23,131 nucleotides of DNA from JBCAWW01 sp039024315 (GCA_039024315.1 JBCCQN010000130.1:1-23131); one strand, 5' to 3'. Counted from the first letter of the stretch, positions 1 to 9,283 are shown. Notes: generated from the sequence alone by a model not told the origin. Numbers and translations: made by a program.

Positions 1-1698
1 GGCTTCCAACGCACCAAGGACCGTAGAGGATTTGATATTTATCGCGTCAAGGGCTGGGACTACGAAGCCTTGGTAGAGACCTACCAAAAAGCGGCAGCAG
101 CGGCCCGAGAGCATCATATTCCGGCCATCATCCACGTTGTAGAAGTTACTCAACCTCAAGGACACTCTACCTCCGGCAGTCATGAAAGGTACAAAAGTAA
201 AGAGCGCCTAGAGTGGGAAAAACAACATGACTGCTTGCTCAAAATGCGTGAATACGTCTTGGAAAAAGGCTACGCTAGCGAACAGGAATTATTGGATTGG
301 GAAAAAGAAGACCGCAAACTTATACGTCGCCTCAAAAATGAAGCTTGGGCCGAATACCAAGCCCCGATCAAGCAAAAGATGCAGGAATTGATCAACATGA
401 TTGCTGACATCGCAGCTATTTCGGCGCAAAAGGAAAAGCTCGAGACCATTGCTTTGCAACTACGCAAAATTTTAGAACCAGCCCGTAGAGAAGCGTTAGT
501 AGCAGCGCACAAAGCCTTAGTGCTAGTGAGAAACGAAAGCCATCCTAGCATTGATAAGTTGCGTCAATGGCGGAAAGATATCTTTGCAGAAGGGGTAGAA
601 GTATTTAGTTCTACTCTCTACAATGAGACAGCCAAGTCTCCTCAGCACATTATTGAAACCAAAGCAGAGTATCCTTTAGAAGCAGAGCAAAAAAGTGGCT
701 TTGAAATCTTAAATGCGGCCTTTGATCATATTTTCAGCCAAAATCCAAAAGTGGTAGCGTTCGGCGAAGACGTAGGTCAACTAGGCGACGTGAATCAAGG
801 ATTTGCCGGTCTGCAAGCCAAGCATGGTCAAGAACGTATCATGGATACGGGGATCCGAGAAGCGACCATTATCGGCCAAGCCATTGGGCTTGCCCAAAGA
901 GGCCTCAGGCCGATCGCAGAAATCCAGTACCTAGACTATCTGTTGTATGGTCTTCAAACCTTATCCGATGATTTGGCAACCCTGCACTATCGTACTCGTG
1001 GCGGACAATCTGCACCTGCCATCATTCGTACTCGTGGCCATCGACTCGAAGGTATCTGGCATGCAGGTTCTCCCTTGGGCATGATGATCCACGCTTTGCG
1101 TGGGATCCATATCGCGGTTCCTCGCAACATGACCCAAGCCGTAGGTTTTTATCATACCCTATTGCAAGGCAATGACCCAGCCATTATCGTCGAAGTATTA
1201 AACGCCTACCGTCTCAAGGAGCCAGTTCCGACTAATCTTCATGACATTAGCATCCCATTGGGTGTGCCAGAGGTGATCAGAGAGGGCAGTGATGTCAGTG
1301 TCGTAACCTATGGGGCCTGCTGCCGCATTGTCATGGAAGCAGCCTCTCAGTTATCTGATTGTGGCATTGAGATCGAGGTGATCGACGTAAGGACCCTCCT
1401 ACCCTTTGATACCCACGGCATGATTGGGCGTTCATTAGAGAAGACAAATCGCCTCTTATTTGTGGATGAAGATGTACCGGGAGGCGCTACTGCTTTCATG
1501 ATGCAACAGGTATTGGAAAGACAGGGAGGCTACTTCAATCTCGATTCTGAACCCAAAACCTTGAGTGGCACTCACCATCGACCTGCTTATGGCGATGATG
1601 GAGATTATTGGTCCAAACCTCAGGTGGAAAATGTCTTCCAGACCGTCTATGCCATGATGCATGAAGCCGATCCGGAAGAATATCCCATGTTTTTTTAG
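1..1698 (+). CDS. Fused alpha/beta thiamine-diphosphate 2-oxoacid dehydrogenase E1 component (5' truncated)
   Basis: The reading frame is open from the first base, so the start lies upstream of the window. The visible N-terminal part is the end of an E1 alpha domain, with the GHSTSGSHERYK loop followed by a charged helical stretch. An E1 beta domain follows from about residue 230 of the visible frame: the motif FGEDVG, then DTGIREA, whose Glu matches the cofactor-activating glutamate of beta subunits (pyruvate DH beta has ISEA there), then VDEDVPGG and a C-terminal beta domain. E1 enzymes decarboxylate pyruvate or branched-chain 2-oxoacids and pass the acyl group to lipoyl-E2 in the cytoplasm. 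Alpha and beta are separate genes in many bacteria; single-chain fusions are common in Bacteroidota. Substrate specificity cannot be read from the sequence. The stop lies 6 bp from the end of the convergent neighbour. Confidence 0.9.
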   Translation, partial: GFQRTKDRRGFDIYRVKGWDYEALVETYQKAAAAAREHHIPAIIHVVEVTQPQGHSTSGSHERYKSKERLEWEKQHDCLLKMREYVLEKGYASEQELLDWEKEDRKLIRRLKNEAWAEYQAPIKQKMQELINMIADIAAISAQKEKLETIALQLRKILEPARREALVAAHKALVLVRNESHPSIDKLRQWRKDIFAEGVEVFSSTLYNETAKSPQHIIETKAEYPLEAEQKSGFEILNAAFDHIFSQNPKVVAFGEDVGQLGDVNQGFAGLQAKHGQERIMDTGIREATIIGQAIGLAQRGLRPIAEIQYLDYLLYGLQTLSDDLATLHYRTRGGQSAPAIIRTRGHRLEGIWHAGSPLGMMIHALRGIHIAVPRNMTQAVGFYHTLLQGNDPAIIVEVLNAYRLKEPVPTNLHDISIPLGVPEVIREGSDVSVVTYGACCRIVMEAASQLSDCGIEIEVIDVRTLLPFDTHGMIGRSLEKTNRLLFVDEDVPGGATAFMMQQVLERQGGYFNLDSEPKTLSGTHHRPAYGDDGDYWSKPQVENVFQTVYAMMHEADPEEYPMFF

Positions 1699-1704
1699 TC
1701 AAGC

Positions 1705-2778
1705 TTATTTGCTGATCTGGAGTTTGCCGCTATATAGGCGTTCGCCATCCTTTATCTGTACTAGATAAGTTCCGGAAGAAAATGAGTGTAGCATCAGCTG
1801 AACGCTATAACCATTTAGTTCATTCTCTAAAATGACCCGGCCCTGCATATCCACTACTTTGAGGGTAGCACCAGGCCGCAATTGACCGGCCCAATCTAGA
1901 CGTACCTGCTCATTGGCTGGATTAGGATACATAGTGAGCCTTTTAGCCTTAGGGGCTAAAATGGAATTGGGGCCAAAAACTCTGAGCGAATCCTGATAAC
2001 GAATACTTGTGGTAACCTCCATTCCCCCGAGACTATCGATTCGATTGGTATTGATTTGCAAAAGCGGTACTCCATGCCCGTTCCCCAGCCATTTGTATTC
2101 GGTAGTGGTAGGAATATTGAAACCAACTGCCAAAGTATCAAAGGAGATCGTATCGCGACCTGTAATTTCTGACTTAATGCGGATCGTACTAAACGTGCCA
2201 TAAGGGCTTATCAGATCTCCCCAACCATCGACTGTGTTGATACGTTTTCTTTCCTGACGGATATAAAATAAATTAGGGACTGCAATCTCAGCTACGGATA
2301 CTGAGGAGTCCATATCGCCATATGTGAGCGGAAAAAAGTAAACTTTATCAGTGGGATCATTAGCAAAGACTAAAGGCAAAGAATTTAGCTCACCGCCCAC
2401 TCCAAGATCCTCATAATTTACAGAACCTTTGCGATAAACTTGATATCCTTCTCCTCCCAATGAAAATGGTCCAACCGAATCTGGCGTAGGTAAATATTGA
2501 ACCAAATTAGCGCTTAGTGGCAGTTGAAATCGGATCGCAAAGGGAACATCACTGATAGAAATAAAAGTATCTCTTGTTTGGGCTATGGCGGTCATACTGC
2601 TATAATCCCAAACAAAGGAAGTACCTGTCTGACTCAAGTCTAGTCCTAAGAGCGTGTCTGGTATGCTTTGGTAAAATACATTGCCAGGACTGGGCATGTC
2701 GCTATCGGTGATCGTTATTTGCGCTTTTGCTGTAAATCCGACAGCTGTAAGGAAGCACAAAAGGAATATTTTTTTCAT
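1705..2778 (-). CDS. T9SS-secreted protein of unknown function (type A sorting domain)
   Basis: This 357-aa protein begins with a signal peptide (MKKIFLLCF..., likely cleaved after AKAQ near residue 20). It ends with a Por-secretion type A sorting domain from about residue 275: YPNP at 284-287, a beta-rich core with VVDMQGRV, and the terminal GTYLVQI...KLQISK pattern. Such proteins cross the inner membrane by Sec and the outer membrane by the type IX system, which removes the sorting domain and attaches or releases the cargo. The central 250 residues look beta-rich with no motif I recognise, so the function is unknown. It is convergent with the E1 gene (6-bp gap). Upstream, 186 bp separate it from the divergent SNF2 helicase, and I see no convincing promoter box there. 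Confidence 0.88.
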   Translation of the reverse strand: MKKIFLLCFLTAVGFTAKAQITITDSDMPSPGNVFYQSIPDTLLGLDLSQTGTSFVWDYSSMTAIAQTRDTFISISDVPFAIRFQLPLSANLVQYLPTPDSVGPFSLGGEGYQVYRKGSVNYEDLGVGGELNSLPLVFANDPTDKVYFFPLTYGDMDSSVSVAEIAVPNLFYIRQERKRINTVDGWGDLISPYGTFSTIRIKSEITGRDTISFDTLAVGFNIPTTTEYKWLGNGHGVPLLQINTNRIDSLGGMEVTTSIRYQDSLRVFGPNSILAPKAKRLTMYPNPANEQVRLDWAGQLRPGATLKVVDMQGRVILENELNGYSVQLMLHSFSSGTYLVQIKDGERLYSGKLQISK

Positions 2779-2964
2779 CTAAGATATTAGTTTGGGTACG
2801 AGCAAGTTACTGATTCTGGCATCTGCAACAAACCTCAGCTTTGTATGAATTTTCTTTAATATGAAGCCTATTTCTCCAAAGATTTACCTAAATTGAACCC
2901 TGCCTTTTAGTTTTTCCCAAAGCTAAGCGGCCGTTTTGACAAAACTACACACACCTAGATAAAT

Positions 2965-5874
2965 ATGCGCTTAGTTGACGCGGCAATACCCTTTAGGGTT
3001 GTTTATTCAATCTATCATCATGAGTACTTGGGCCTTTTGCTCTCGGCTCACTACGTTCAATTATTGCCCCCTAGCGAGCCTGATACCGAGGGCATGCTGA
3101 GCTTAGTTCATCAAGGAGCCCATCCGGGAACGCTCAAACAATTTGCTGAAGGCTTAGAGGAACATGATGCGGCTCTTATCAAGGAACTTGAGGAGATACG
3201 TCCCAAATCCTTGGTCAAAAAGTTTGGAGGAGACCCTCGCAAACCCTTAGAGTTTTTTACCAAAAAGTTTGAAGGACAGATAGAAAAGCTCGCGATCAGC
3301 AAAATTCAAAAAACCATGGCTAGCGTTTTGCCTAGACTGTATGGCAAAGCGATCTACATAATGGGCAACGATGGTTACCCCTCTCCAGAGGCCGGCAAGG
3401 TAGAAATGCCAGCACAAAGAGCGACTATTCGTTTTAAGTTCCGCAAAAAGGAAGGTTTTATTCGCTACTACCCTACGGTCTTTGCGCCCAATGAGAAAGC
3501 AGAAGGCGGGATGGAGCGCCTCGTACTCAAGGACTCGGACTCTTTGATATTGTGCAATAAGCCTGGCTGGTTGGTTCATAATAAAGTGCTTCTTCGCTTT
3601 GATCCTGATATAGATGGCAAGAAGCTAAGGCCTTTCCTGAAGAAGGAAGCCCTCTACATTCCAGAAGCCAATGAGGAGGAGTTTTTTAAGAAATTTCTTA
3701 TCCCTATGCTGGAAGCTCGCTATCCGATCGAGGCCAAAGGCTTTACGATCCATGAGATGGCTCCGCAGCCTCAATTCACCCTGATGGTCAAGGAGCATAA
3801 TCAAGCAAGTTTTTCTTTCGTACCACAGGTTAGCTACGATCATTTTACTTTTCCGCTGCGCGATAACGGGAGCGTCAAAACCTTTATGAAAAAGGAAGAT
3901 GGCGGCTTTAACTTTTACCGCATCAATCGAGACGAAAAGGTAGAGAAGAAAATCAATGGCTTTTTGGAGGAATTGCGTCCTAATCCCCAAAGCCTTACCC
4001 CTTGGGAACTCATCGATAAAGAAACGGGTCTGAGCTGGCTCTCCAATCATACTCAGGATGTGCAGGAAATGGGCATCGAGATCCTGCAAGAGGACAATGG
4101 CTATCAATTACAATTGATCCGTCCCGAGTTAAGCCTTGCCACCGAAGAAGATGGTGACTGGTTTGACATCAAAGCCATGGTCAAGATTGGGGCTTTTGAG
4201 ATCCCTTTCATCAAGTTTCGCAATCACATCCTCAAAGGCAAAAGAGAATTTAACCTACCAGACGGCACTATCGCTATCTTACCAGAGGAGTGGTTTTCTG
4301 ACTACCGCCATTTGCTAGAAGTGTCGGAGATTCGAGAAGGTGGGGATACCTTGAGTATTAAAAAATACCAAGCACCTCTGCTCAATTTCCCTTCTAAACT
4401 CGGCCAAGGTCGCAGACAGATGCTAGAGGACTTGTCCAGCCTCGATCGCATTCCCGATATCACACCATCTAAGAAGCTTAAAGCCAAGCTGCGCAATTAT
4501 CAGCAAGAAGGTCTCAACTGGCTCCACTTTATGCAACAGCACCACATGGGAGGCATTCTGGCCGATGATATGGGGCTGGGCAAAACCCTTCAAACCCTCA
4601 GTCTGTTGCAAAAGACTTATGAGGAAAAAGGCAATCCTTCTCTAATCGTATTGCCAACCTCATTGATTCATAACTGGCAAAACGAAGCCAGAAAATTCAC
4701 CCCAAACCTCAGCGTTTTTGTCCATACCGGCATCAATCGCCCCAAAGACCCGCAAATATTTTCTGGCTATAATCTGATTTTAACTACTTACGGCATAGTT
4801 CGCCAAGACATCAATATGCTCAAGAACTATCCTTTCCAGTTTGTCATCTTAGATGAGAGCCAAAACATCAAAAATCCTGATTCCAAAACTTCCAAAGCTG
4901 TCCGTAAGCTGGTAGCCGAATATCGTCTCTCTCTCACAGGAACCCCGATAGAAAATACGGTCATGGACATTTGGTCGCAAATGGCCTTCCTCAATCCTGG
5001 TTTGCTAGGATCTGAGGCCTTCTTTAAGAAGTTCTATGTGAGCCCTATCGAGAAAGATAAGGACCCTAAGCGTTCTGCGAAGCTGAGAAGAATCATCTAC
5101 CCCTTCATCCTCCGGAGGAAAAAGCAGCAGGTAGAAAAAGACCTGCCTCCACGTATCGAAAAGCTGCATTATTGTGAGATGACGGAGCGGCAAGAGTCTT
5201 GGTATCAAGAAACCCGTAGTCAGTACCGTAATTATCTAATGGAACTGATCAATCAGGGAGCTTGGAAGAAAAACAAGCTCAATATTCTGACGGGCTTGCA
5301 AAAACTACGTCAGATTGCGATTCATCCTCAAATGCTTGACAAGGAGGCCTACAATCTTGAAGAATCCGGCAAATATCTAGAAGTCAAGCGTTTGCTCAAG
5401 CAGGTCATCTCCAAAAAGCGTTCTAAGGTCTTGATTTTCTCTCAATTTGTGAAGATGCTGCATTTGCTAAGAGATGATTTAGAAAAGGAAGGTATCAAAT
5501 TCAACTATCTTGACGGTAGTACCAAAAATCGTCAGGAGCAGGTAGATACCTTTCAAAGTGATCCAAGTATTCAGGTATTTTTGATCAGTCTGAAAGCTGG
5601 TGGGGTGGGTCTCAACCTTACCGCTGCGGATTATGTCTTTATTCTCGATCCTTGGTGGAATCCCGCGGTCGAAAATCAAGCCATTGACCGCTCACACCGC
5701 ATTGGTCAGAAGCGCACAGTCTTCTACTATAAGTTCATCACCGAAGGTACGATCGAGGAAAAAATCCTGAATCTCCAGCAACGCAAGGCGCAGCTTTCTG
5801 ACGACATTATCAGTGTTGAGGAAGATATGTATAAGACCCTCAATGCGGGAGACCTAGAAGCCTTATTGGTTTAA
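2965..5874 (+). CDS. SNF2/Rad54-family DEAD/DEAH-box helicase
   Basis: This 969-aa protein has about 500 residues of family-specific N-terminal sequence followed by a complete SNF2 ATPase. Walker A is DDMGLGKT (534-541), motif II is DESQ (630-633), motif III is LTGTP (657-661). The helicase C domain carries GGVGLNLTAAD and the hallmark motif VI DRSHRIGQ (908-915). Family members use ATP to translocate on double-stranded DNA and remodel protein-DNA complexes; in bacteria they associate with RNA polymerase recycling or DNA repair. This long-N-terminus type is common in Bacteroidota, and its exact role is not evident here. The ATG start sits in an AT-rich context without a clear Shine-Dalgarno sequence, as is normal in the phylum. 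The methyltransferase gene begins 3 bp after the stop, so the two are probably cotranscribed. Confidence 0.93.
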   Translation: MRLVDAAIPFRVVYSIYHHEYLGLLLSAHYVQLLPPSEPDTEGMLSLVHQGAHPGTLKQFAEGLEEHDAALIKELEEIRPKSLVKKFGGDPRKPLEFFTKKFEGQIEKLAISKIQKTMASVLPRLYGKAIYIMGNDGYPSPEAGKVEMPAQRATIRFKFRKKEGFIRYYPTVFAPNEKAEGGMERLVLKDSDSLILCNKPGWLVHNKVLLRFDPDIDGKKLRPFLKKEALYIPEANEEEFFKKFLIPMLEARYPIEAKGFTIHEMAPQPQFTLMVKEHNQASFSFVPQVSYDHFTFPLRDNGSVKTFMKKEDGGFNFYRINRDEKVEKKINGFLEELRPNPQSLTPWELIDKETGLSWLSNHTQDVQEMGIEILQEDNGYQLQLIRPELSLATEEDGDWFDIKAMVKIGAFEIPFIKFRNHILKGKREFNLPDGTIAILPEEWFSDYRHLLEVSEIREGGDTLSIKKYQAPLLNFPSKLGQGRRQMLEDLSSLDRIPDITPSKKLKAKLRNYQQEGLNWLHFMQQHHMGGILADDMGLGKTLQTLSLLQKTYEEKGNPSLIVLPTSLIHNWQNEARKFTPNLSVFVHTGINRPKDPQIFSGYNLILTTYGIVRQDINMLKNYPFQFVILDESQNIKNPDSKTSKAVRKLVAEYRLSLTGTPIENTVMDIWSQMAFLNPGLLGSEAFFKKFYVSPIEKDKDPKRSAKLRRIIYPFILRRKKQQVEKDLPPRIEKLHYCEMTERQESWYQETRSQYRNYLMELINQGAWKKNKLNILTGLQKLRQIAIHPQMLDKEAYNLEESGKYLEVKRLLKQVISKKRSKVLIFSQFVKMLHLLRDDLEKEGIKFNYLDGSTKNRQEQVDTFQSDPSIQVFLISLKAGGVGLNLTAADYVFILDPWWNPAVENQAIDRSHRIGQKRTVFYYKFITEGTIEEKILNLQQRKAQLSDDIISVEEDMYKTLNAGDLEALLV

Positions 5875-5877
5875 TTT

Positions 5878-6801
5878 ATGAAGTGGTGGCTCAAAGCAGG
5901 CATCCAGAAAAGTATAAGCTTTTTGCCCGGTGGACGTCGGATTCATCACTTTTTGCAGCAAAAAGTTTGGCGTAGTCTTCAGCTATCTGATGCCTTTCTT
6001 ATTGACCGCCTGAGCCATGTGGATAAGCATTTGCGAGCATGGGAACAGTATCACCCGCATTCTCAACCCCAGATAGTTCTGGAACTCGGTACGGGCTGGT
6101 ATCCAGTCGTGCCTTTAGGGATGTATCTCTCTGGGATTGATCAAATTTATACCGTTGATCAGAGTAGTTATCTTTCGGAGGCCCGCTTTGCGGAACTCTT
6201 AGCCTACTTAGCTAATTGGCAAGCTCGTGGGCTACTCCAAAAGTATTTACCCAGCTTAAAAATCCATAGATGGCAAAGCCTCCGTCAATTACAAGCAGAG
6301 TACAAAAATGACTTTTCTAAGCTGCTAGAAGCCCTTCAAATTCACTACTGGCTAGGAGATGCACGCACTCTCCCCTATTCGGCTCGGCAATTTGATTTGA
6401 TTCACTCCAACAACACCTTTGAGCATATCCCTCCTAGCATACTCGGCGGACTAATATCAGAGATGAAGCGCGTGATGAAGGTTGAGGGAGTGATGAGTCA
6501 TTATATCGACATGGTAGATCATTATAGCTATGGTGATCCAAGCTTGAGTCCTTTGCATTTTCTCCGTTTCACGGAACGTCAGTGGTCATGGATAGAAAAT
6601 CGCTTTCAATCGCAAAACAGAATGCGACTCAACCAATATGAAGATTTGTTTGCCAAACTTGGCCTAAAAGCCCTCCCTTTACATCTAGAATTTGCAGCAG
6701 CAGATGAGGTCAAAGATCAAAAATTAGCCTTCCCCTACTCCAGCTTTCCCCCAAAGAAAGTCGAAGTGCTCTATGCCCACCTAATGGTAAATGTGATTTA
6801 A
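5878..6801 (+). CDS. Class I SAM-dependent methyltransferase
   Basis: In this 307-aa protein, motif I is VLELGTGWYPVVPLG (67-81), with an acidic residue after strand 2 (YTVDQSS, D94). GDARTLPY (160-167, D161) and the post-motif NTFEHIPP (179-186) fit a Methyltransf_11-type Rossmann fold, followed by the usual MKRVMKVEG segment. It transfers a methyl group from S-adenosylmethionine; the acceptor is unknown. Related proteins often sit in surface polysaccharide or lipid pathways, but nothing here identifies the substrate. The insert between D94 and the GDA motif is longer than in minimal methyltransferases. The gene starts 3 bp after the SNF2 stop and is probably read from the same transcript, although the two products have no obvious shared role. 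Confidence 0.88.
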   Translation: MKWWLKAGIQKSISFLPGGRRIHHFLQQKVWRSLQLSDAFLIDRLSHVDKHLRAWEQYHPHSQPQIVLELGTGWYPVVPLGMYLSGIDQIYTVDQSSYLSEARFAELLAYLANWQARGLLQKYLPSLKIHRWQSLRQLQAEYKNDFSKLLEALQIHYWLGDARTLPYSARQFDLIHSNNTFEHIPPSILGGLISEMKRVMKVEGVMSHYIDMVDHYSYGDPSLSPLHFLRFTERQWSWIENRFQSQNRMRLNQYEDLFAKLGLKALPLHLEFAAADEVKDQKLAFPYSSFPPKKVEVLYAHLMVNVI

Positions 6802-6888
6802 GTACTTAAACAACAGTATCCAGTATTAAGACCTAGGAAAACTGGACCATATGGTTCGGTAGAACCTTCTTTCTCGATACTACATACT

Positions 6889-6904
6889 CCCGAAAGCTTT
6901 CGGG
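6889..6904. repeat. Perfect 16-bp palindrome between convergent genes
   Basis: The sequence cccgaaagctttcggg equals its own reverse complement and is flanked on both sides by ATACT in direct orientation. It lies between the end of the methyltransferase gene (+) and the end of the small minus-strand gene. As RNA it could form a 6-bp stem with an AGCT loop. No T-tract follows immediately, so it is not a standard intrinsic terminator. It could be a REP-like dispersed palindrome or a weak bidirectional terminator. Confidence 0.6.
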
Positions 6905-6937
6905 ATACTTTCTACTCTGCACTTTATTTTTAGGAGC

Positions 6938-7258
6938 TTAAATCTCGATCTTTTTGACATGCCAAAGGGCCGCATCGGTAAGAGGGGCCCAGATGTCTTT
7001 TAATGGATAAGGTACCCAAAACCAATCATTTTCTATGGCTTGGGCCTCTTGTAAATTGGCGCGATCGATGAGCCAAGCCTCGGTAGTAGCGAACTTAGGC
7101 CCTAATCTAAAATGCATACCTTTGGATTGATAGGCGACAAAAGCAGTCTCACCATATAATAAGGCTTCTACCTCCCGCCATTTTCCCCTTTTTACTTGGT
7201 GAAAACGCAATAAGGACTGTTTGACAATAGCGTCAAAGTAGGCTTTCGCAGGTTCCAT
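6938..7258 (-). CDS. Small protein, TfoX/Sxy N-terminal-domain-like (tentative)
   Basis: This 106-aa protein has no signal peptide or membrane segment. The layout KRGKWREVEALLYGETAFVAY..., then KGMHFRLGP, then NDWFWVPYPLKDIWAPLTDAALWHV, resembles small TfoX-N/MmcQ-like single-domain proteins, where a GKMFG...PAL...G..FA core is followed by LKL/FKLG and a C-terminal W(V)VP...W..L...AL.HV helix. The similarity was judged by eye. The biochemical function of this small family is not established; TfoX itself is linked to competence. The ATG start at 7258 is followed by a convincing coding frame. The gene is isolated, with 267 bp of apparent non-coding sequence upstream. Confidence 0.6.
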   Translation of the reverse strand: MEPAKAYFDAIVKQSLLRFHQVKRGKWREVEALLYGETAFVAYQSKGMHFRLGPKFATTEAWLIDRANLQEAQAIENDWFWVPYPLKDIWAPLTDAALWHVKKIEI

Positions 7259-7525
7259 GAAATCTCGTTACAAAGCTTGCAAAACAGATGACATTGAGTT
7301 AGGAAACTGCCGATTTATTTAAAAGCACAACAAGATAACGGTTTTTTGAGGGCTTTTCGTCGTTTTTTGCTCCGAAGTTGCGAAAAATACGAAAAGGATC
7401 TTCGCTTTCGCAAAGACCCCATAGGTTCGTATCTGACAAACAGATAGAATTTAAACGATATATAAAAATCTAAACGTATTTACAACTTCCATCGCGCAGC
7501 AAAACTACTCTGGGACCGGTATTGG
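7259..7525. other. Intergenic stretch with GCGAA/TTCGC-rich short repeats
   Basis: This 267-bp gap lies between the end of the dynamin-like gene and the start of the TfoX-like gene, both on the minus strand. I see no coding frame that continues or resembles a family. It holds several short GCGAA or TTCGC words around 7371-7425, which resemble the CGCGAAGCGG hairpins seen at 11206 and 12150. There is no clear terminator and no clear TAnnTTTG promoter box. Confidence 0.4.
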
Positions 7526-9250
7526 TTAGTCTAGCTTTTCTTGCAAGGCTTCCATCTTGGCGTTCAGCGAAGCTGCTCTCTCCTTATATTTTGCCAAGGT
7601 CTGACCCTCTTGCTGTAAAAAGACATCGAAGTCAGTCATATGCCCATCAATATGCTTGATCAGATCGGCGATGTATTCACTCAACCAAGCATTGACTTTC
7701 TCTTCTAGAGCCTTTCGGTTTTCCTTGACTGCCTGTCTAGCCTGCTTCATGATCTTGCGTCGTTTGAGCGCGGCCGAAATGCCTGCAACAAGAAATCCAA
7801 GGGTAGCGAGCAAACCTCCGGTAACATCAAAGACCACTCCCTGCGTCACCACTGCCAGCACGGTCCCAATGGCTGCTAAGCCTCCACCAGAAGCGATATT
7901 TTCGGTATAACTAGGGATTTTATCACCAAATACATTTGTCCCTCTAAAAGCCTCAGAATTTTCTGTAAACTGCCTAAATTCGTCTTTGAGACGGTAAAGT
8001 ATAGTGTGTCGTTCTTCGTCTAGCTTAGTAAAAAGCGTATTGCTATCCTTGAGGGAGTGCTCGATTTCATCAATCTTATCGCGAATACTGATAGCCATGT
8101 ATTGGATATTGGAGCGAACTTGTCCTAAGCCATTTTCGAGTGTGTGGTCAAAATGAGTTCTTAAACGTTTTTCTAGGTCTGCTTTGAGCTCATACATCCA
8201 ATCCTTGGGAGAGTTTTGCTTGCCAAACAAAGCCATAATACTCTTACCTGTCAGAGCGAAGAAACCAATGCCTTGCTCCATCTCATGCAAAGTTTCTTTG
8301 GTATTGAGATCATATACTTTGAGCAGACTGTGGGCTAGCTGTCCGACACTACCTTCAGCTTCTTTTTGGTTGTGGATGAGCATAGAACGGATTTCTTCCC
8401 GTACGGCCGAATCCTTAGCAAAGCGATCTTGACGTTGCTGATAGGAGGATTTGATATCGCCTGCTAACTTTTTGATAGTCTGCAAATCATCCTTGATCTT
8501 ATCCAGAGCAGCTGTACCCAAGACCTCTTGATTGATATAGCCACGCAAGGCCTCGTAACCGCTGCCCGCTCTACCCGCCATTTCACGTTTGGCAGAGACG
8601 ACAAAAACTCTGGGATCCGCGACGCCTTCTTCTGTTGCATATTGGTTTACCATTTCATGATAACGCTGCAACTCATCCGGACTTTCGGCAAACATATCGG
8701 ATTTAGTCAGGACAAAGATGACTTTCTTACGCCATTCATTGCTGATGTGGCGAAAAAATTGCCAAGCAGACTCTACATGAGGATTGCCCGCAAAAAAGAC
8801 AAAGACGACCAAATTACTGTGGGGGATGAAATCAGTGGTGATTTCTTGGTGATTGGTGATGCGGCTATTGGTACCGGGGGTATCAACGATCGTGATTTCT
8901 TTGAGGATCGGCTCTGGCACACTCACGCGCATGAGGTGCTCACGTTCTTGTACCATTTCGTGATCCTCTCCATAAACTATTTTTTGTACGTCTTGCGTAC
9001 AGATCGCAGCATCTGTCTTGGCGACCTCAGTCCCAAGCAAAGCATTGACAAAACTGCTTTTGCCTGCATTTACCTCCCCCACTATCACAAACATGAAGTT
9101 TTCCCGAACCTGCTCTCTCAATTCAGAAGCAATAGATTCGACATTGCCATCGATAGGATGGTGGATGGTAAGTTCGTGTAGGTCGCGAGCAAGTTCAGCG
9201 AGACGGGCTTGCAGGGCCGGCACTCGGCGATCAGTAATCAGACTTTTCAT
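7526..9250 (-). CDS. Dynamin-family GTPase (bacterial dynamin-like protein)
   Basis: This 574-aa protein starts at the ATG at 9250; an in-frame TTG at 9259 would add only three residues. It has a complete dynamin-type GTPase domain: G1 GEVNAGKSS (58-66), a threonine in CTQD for G2, G3 DTPG (123-126), G4 TKSD (182-185) and a VVSAK G5-like motif. A long helical stalk follows. Near residues 455-495 is a hydrophobic, glycine-rich hairpin (GGGLAAIGTVLAVV, GGLLATLGFLVAG), then a basic and coiled-coil tail. This matches bacterial dynamin-like proteins, in which the hydrophobic paddle inserts in the membrane and GTP-driven assembly remodels or protects membranes. Such proteins act at the cytoplasmic face. 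There is no second dynamin gene beside it, unlike paired systems. The partner and trigger are unknown. Confidence 0.9.
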   Translation of the reverse strand: MKSLITDRRVPALQARLAELARDLHELTIHHPIDGNVESIASELREQVRENFMFVIVGEVNAGKSSFVNALLGTEVAKTDAAICTQDVQKIVYGEDHEMVQEREHLMRVSVPEPILKEITIVDTPGTNSRITNHQEITTDFIPHSNLVVFVFFAGNPHVESAWQFFRHISNEWRKKVIFVLTKSDMFAESPDELQRYHEMVNQYATEEGVADPRVFVVSAKREMAGRAGSGYEALRGYINQEVLGTAALDKIKDDLQTIKKLAGDIKSSYQQRQDRFAKDSAVREEIRSMLIHNQKEAEGSVGQLAHSLLKVYDLNTKETLHEMEQGIGFFALTGKSIMALFGKQNSPKDWMYELKADLEKRLRTHFDHTLENGLGQVRSNIQYMAISIRDKIDEIEHSLKDSNTLFTKLDEERHTILYRLKDEFRQFTENSEAFRGTNVFGDKIPSYTENIASGGGLAAIGTVLAVVTQGVVFDVTGGLLATLGFLVAGISAALKRRKIMKQARQAVKENRKALEEKVNAWLSEYIADLIKHIDGHMTDFDVFLQQEGQTLAKYKERAASLNAKMEALQEKLD

Positions 9251-9283
9251 TGATGACAACTTATGGAGAATAGTTGAATAATA

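Noticed and set aside
3625..4107. 160-codon minus-strand frame inside the SNF2 helicase gene
   Set aside because: It is a shadow of a conserved 969-aa coding sequence, with no family features.
4855..4866. DESQ in place of DEAH/DEAQ in the SNF2 helicase as a sign of inactivity
   Set aside because: The catalytic D and E of motif II are present and the other motifs are intact; the third and fourth positions vary in SNF2 proteins.
7259..7278. Word CGTTACAAAGCTT shared by 7266-7278 and 11129-11141
   Set aside because: A single 13-base match is expected a few times by chance in a 23-kb window; no palindrome or extended similarity supports it.
8528..9181. Open plus-strand frame of 217 codons opposite the dynamin-like gene
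   Set aside because: It lies wholly inside the GTPase domain coding sequence on the other strand, where all G motifs are intact; its translation has no recognisable family pattern.
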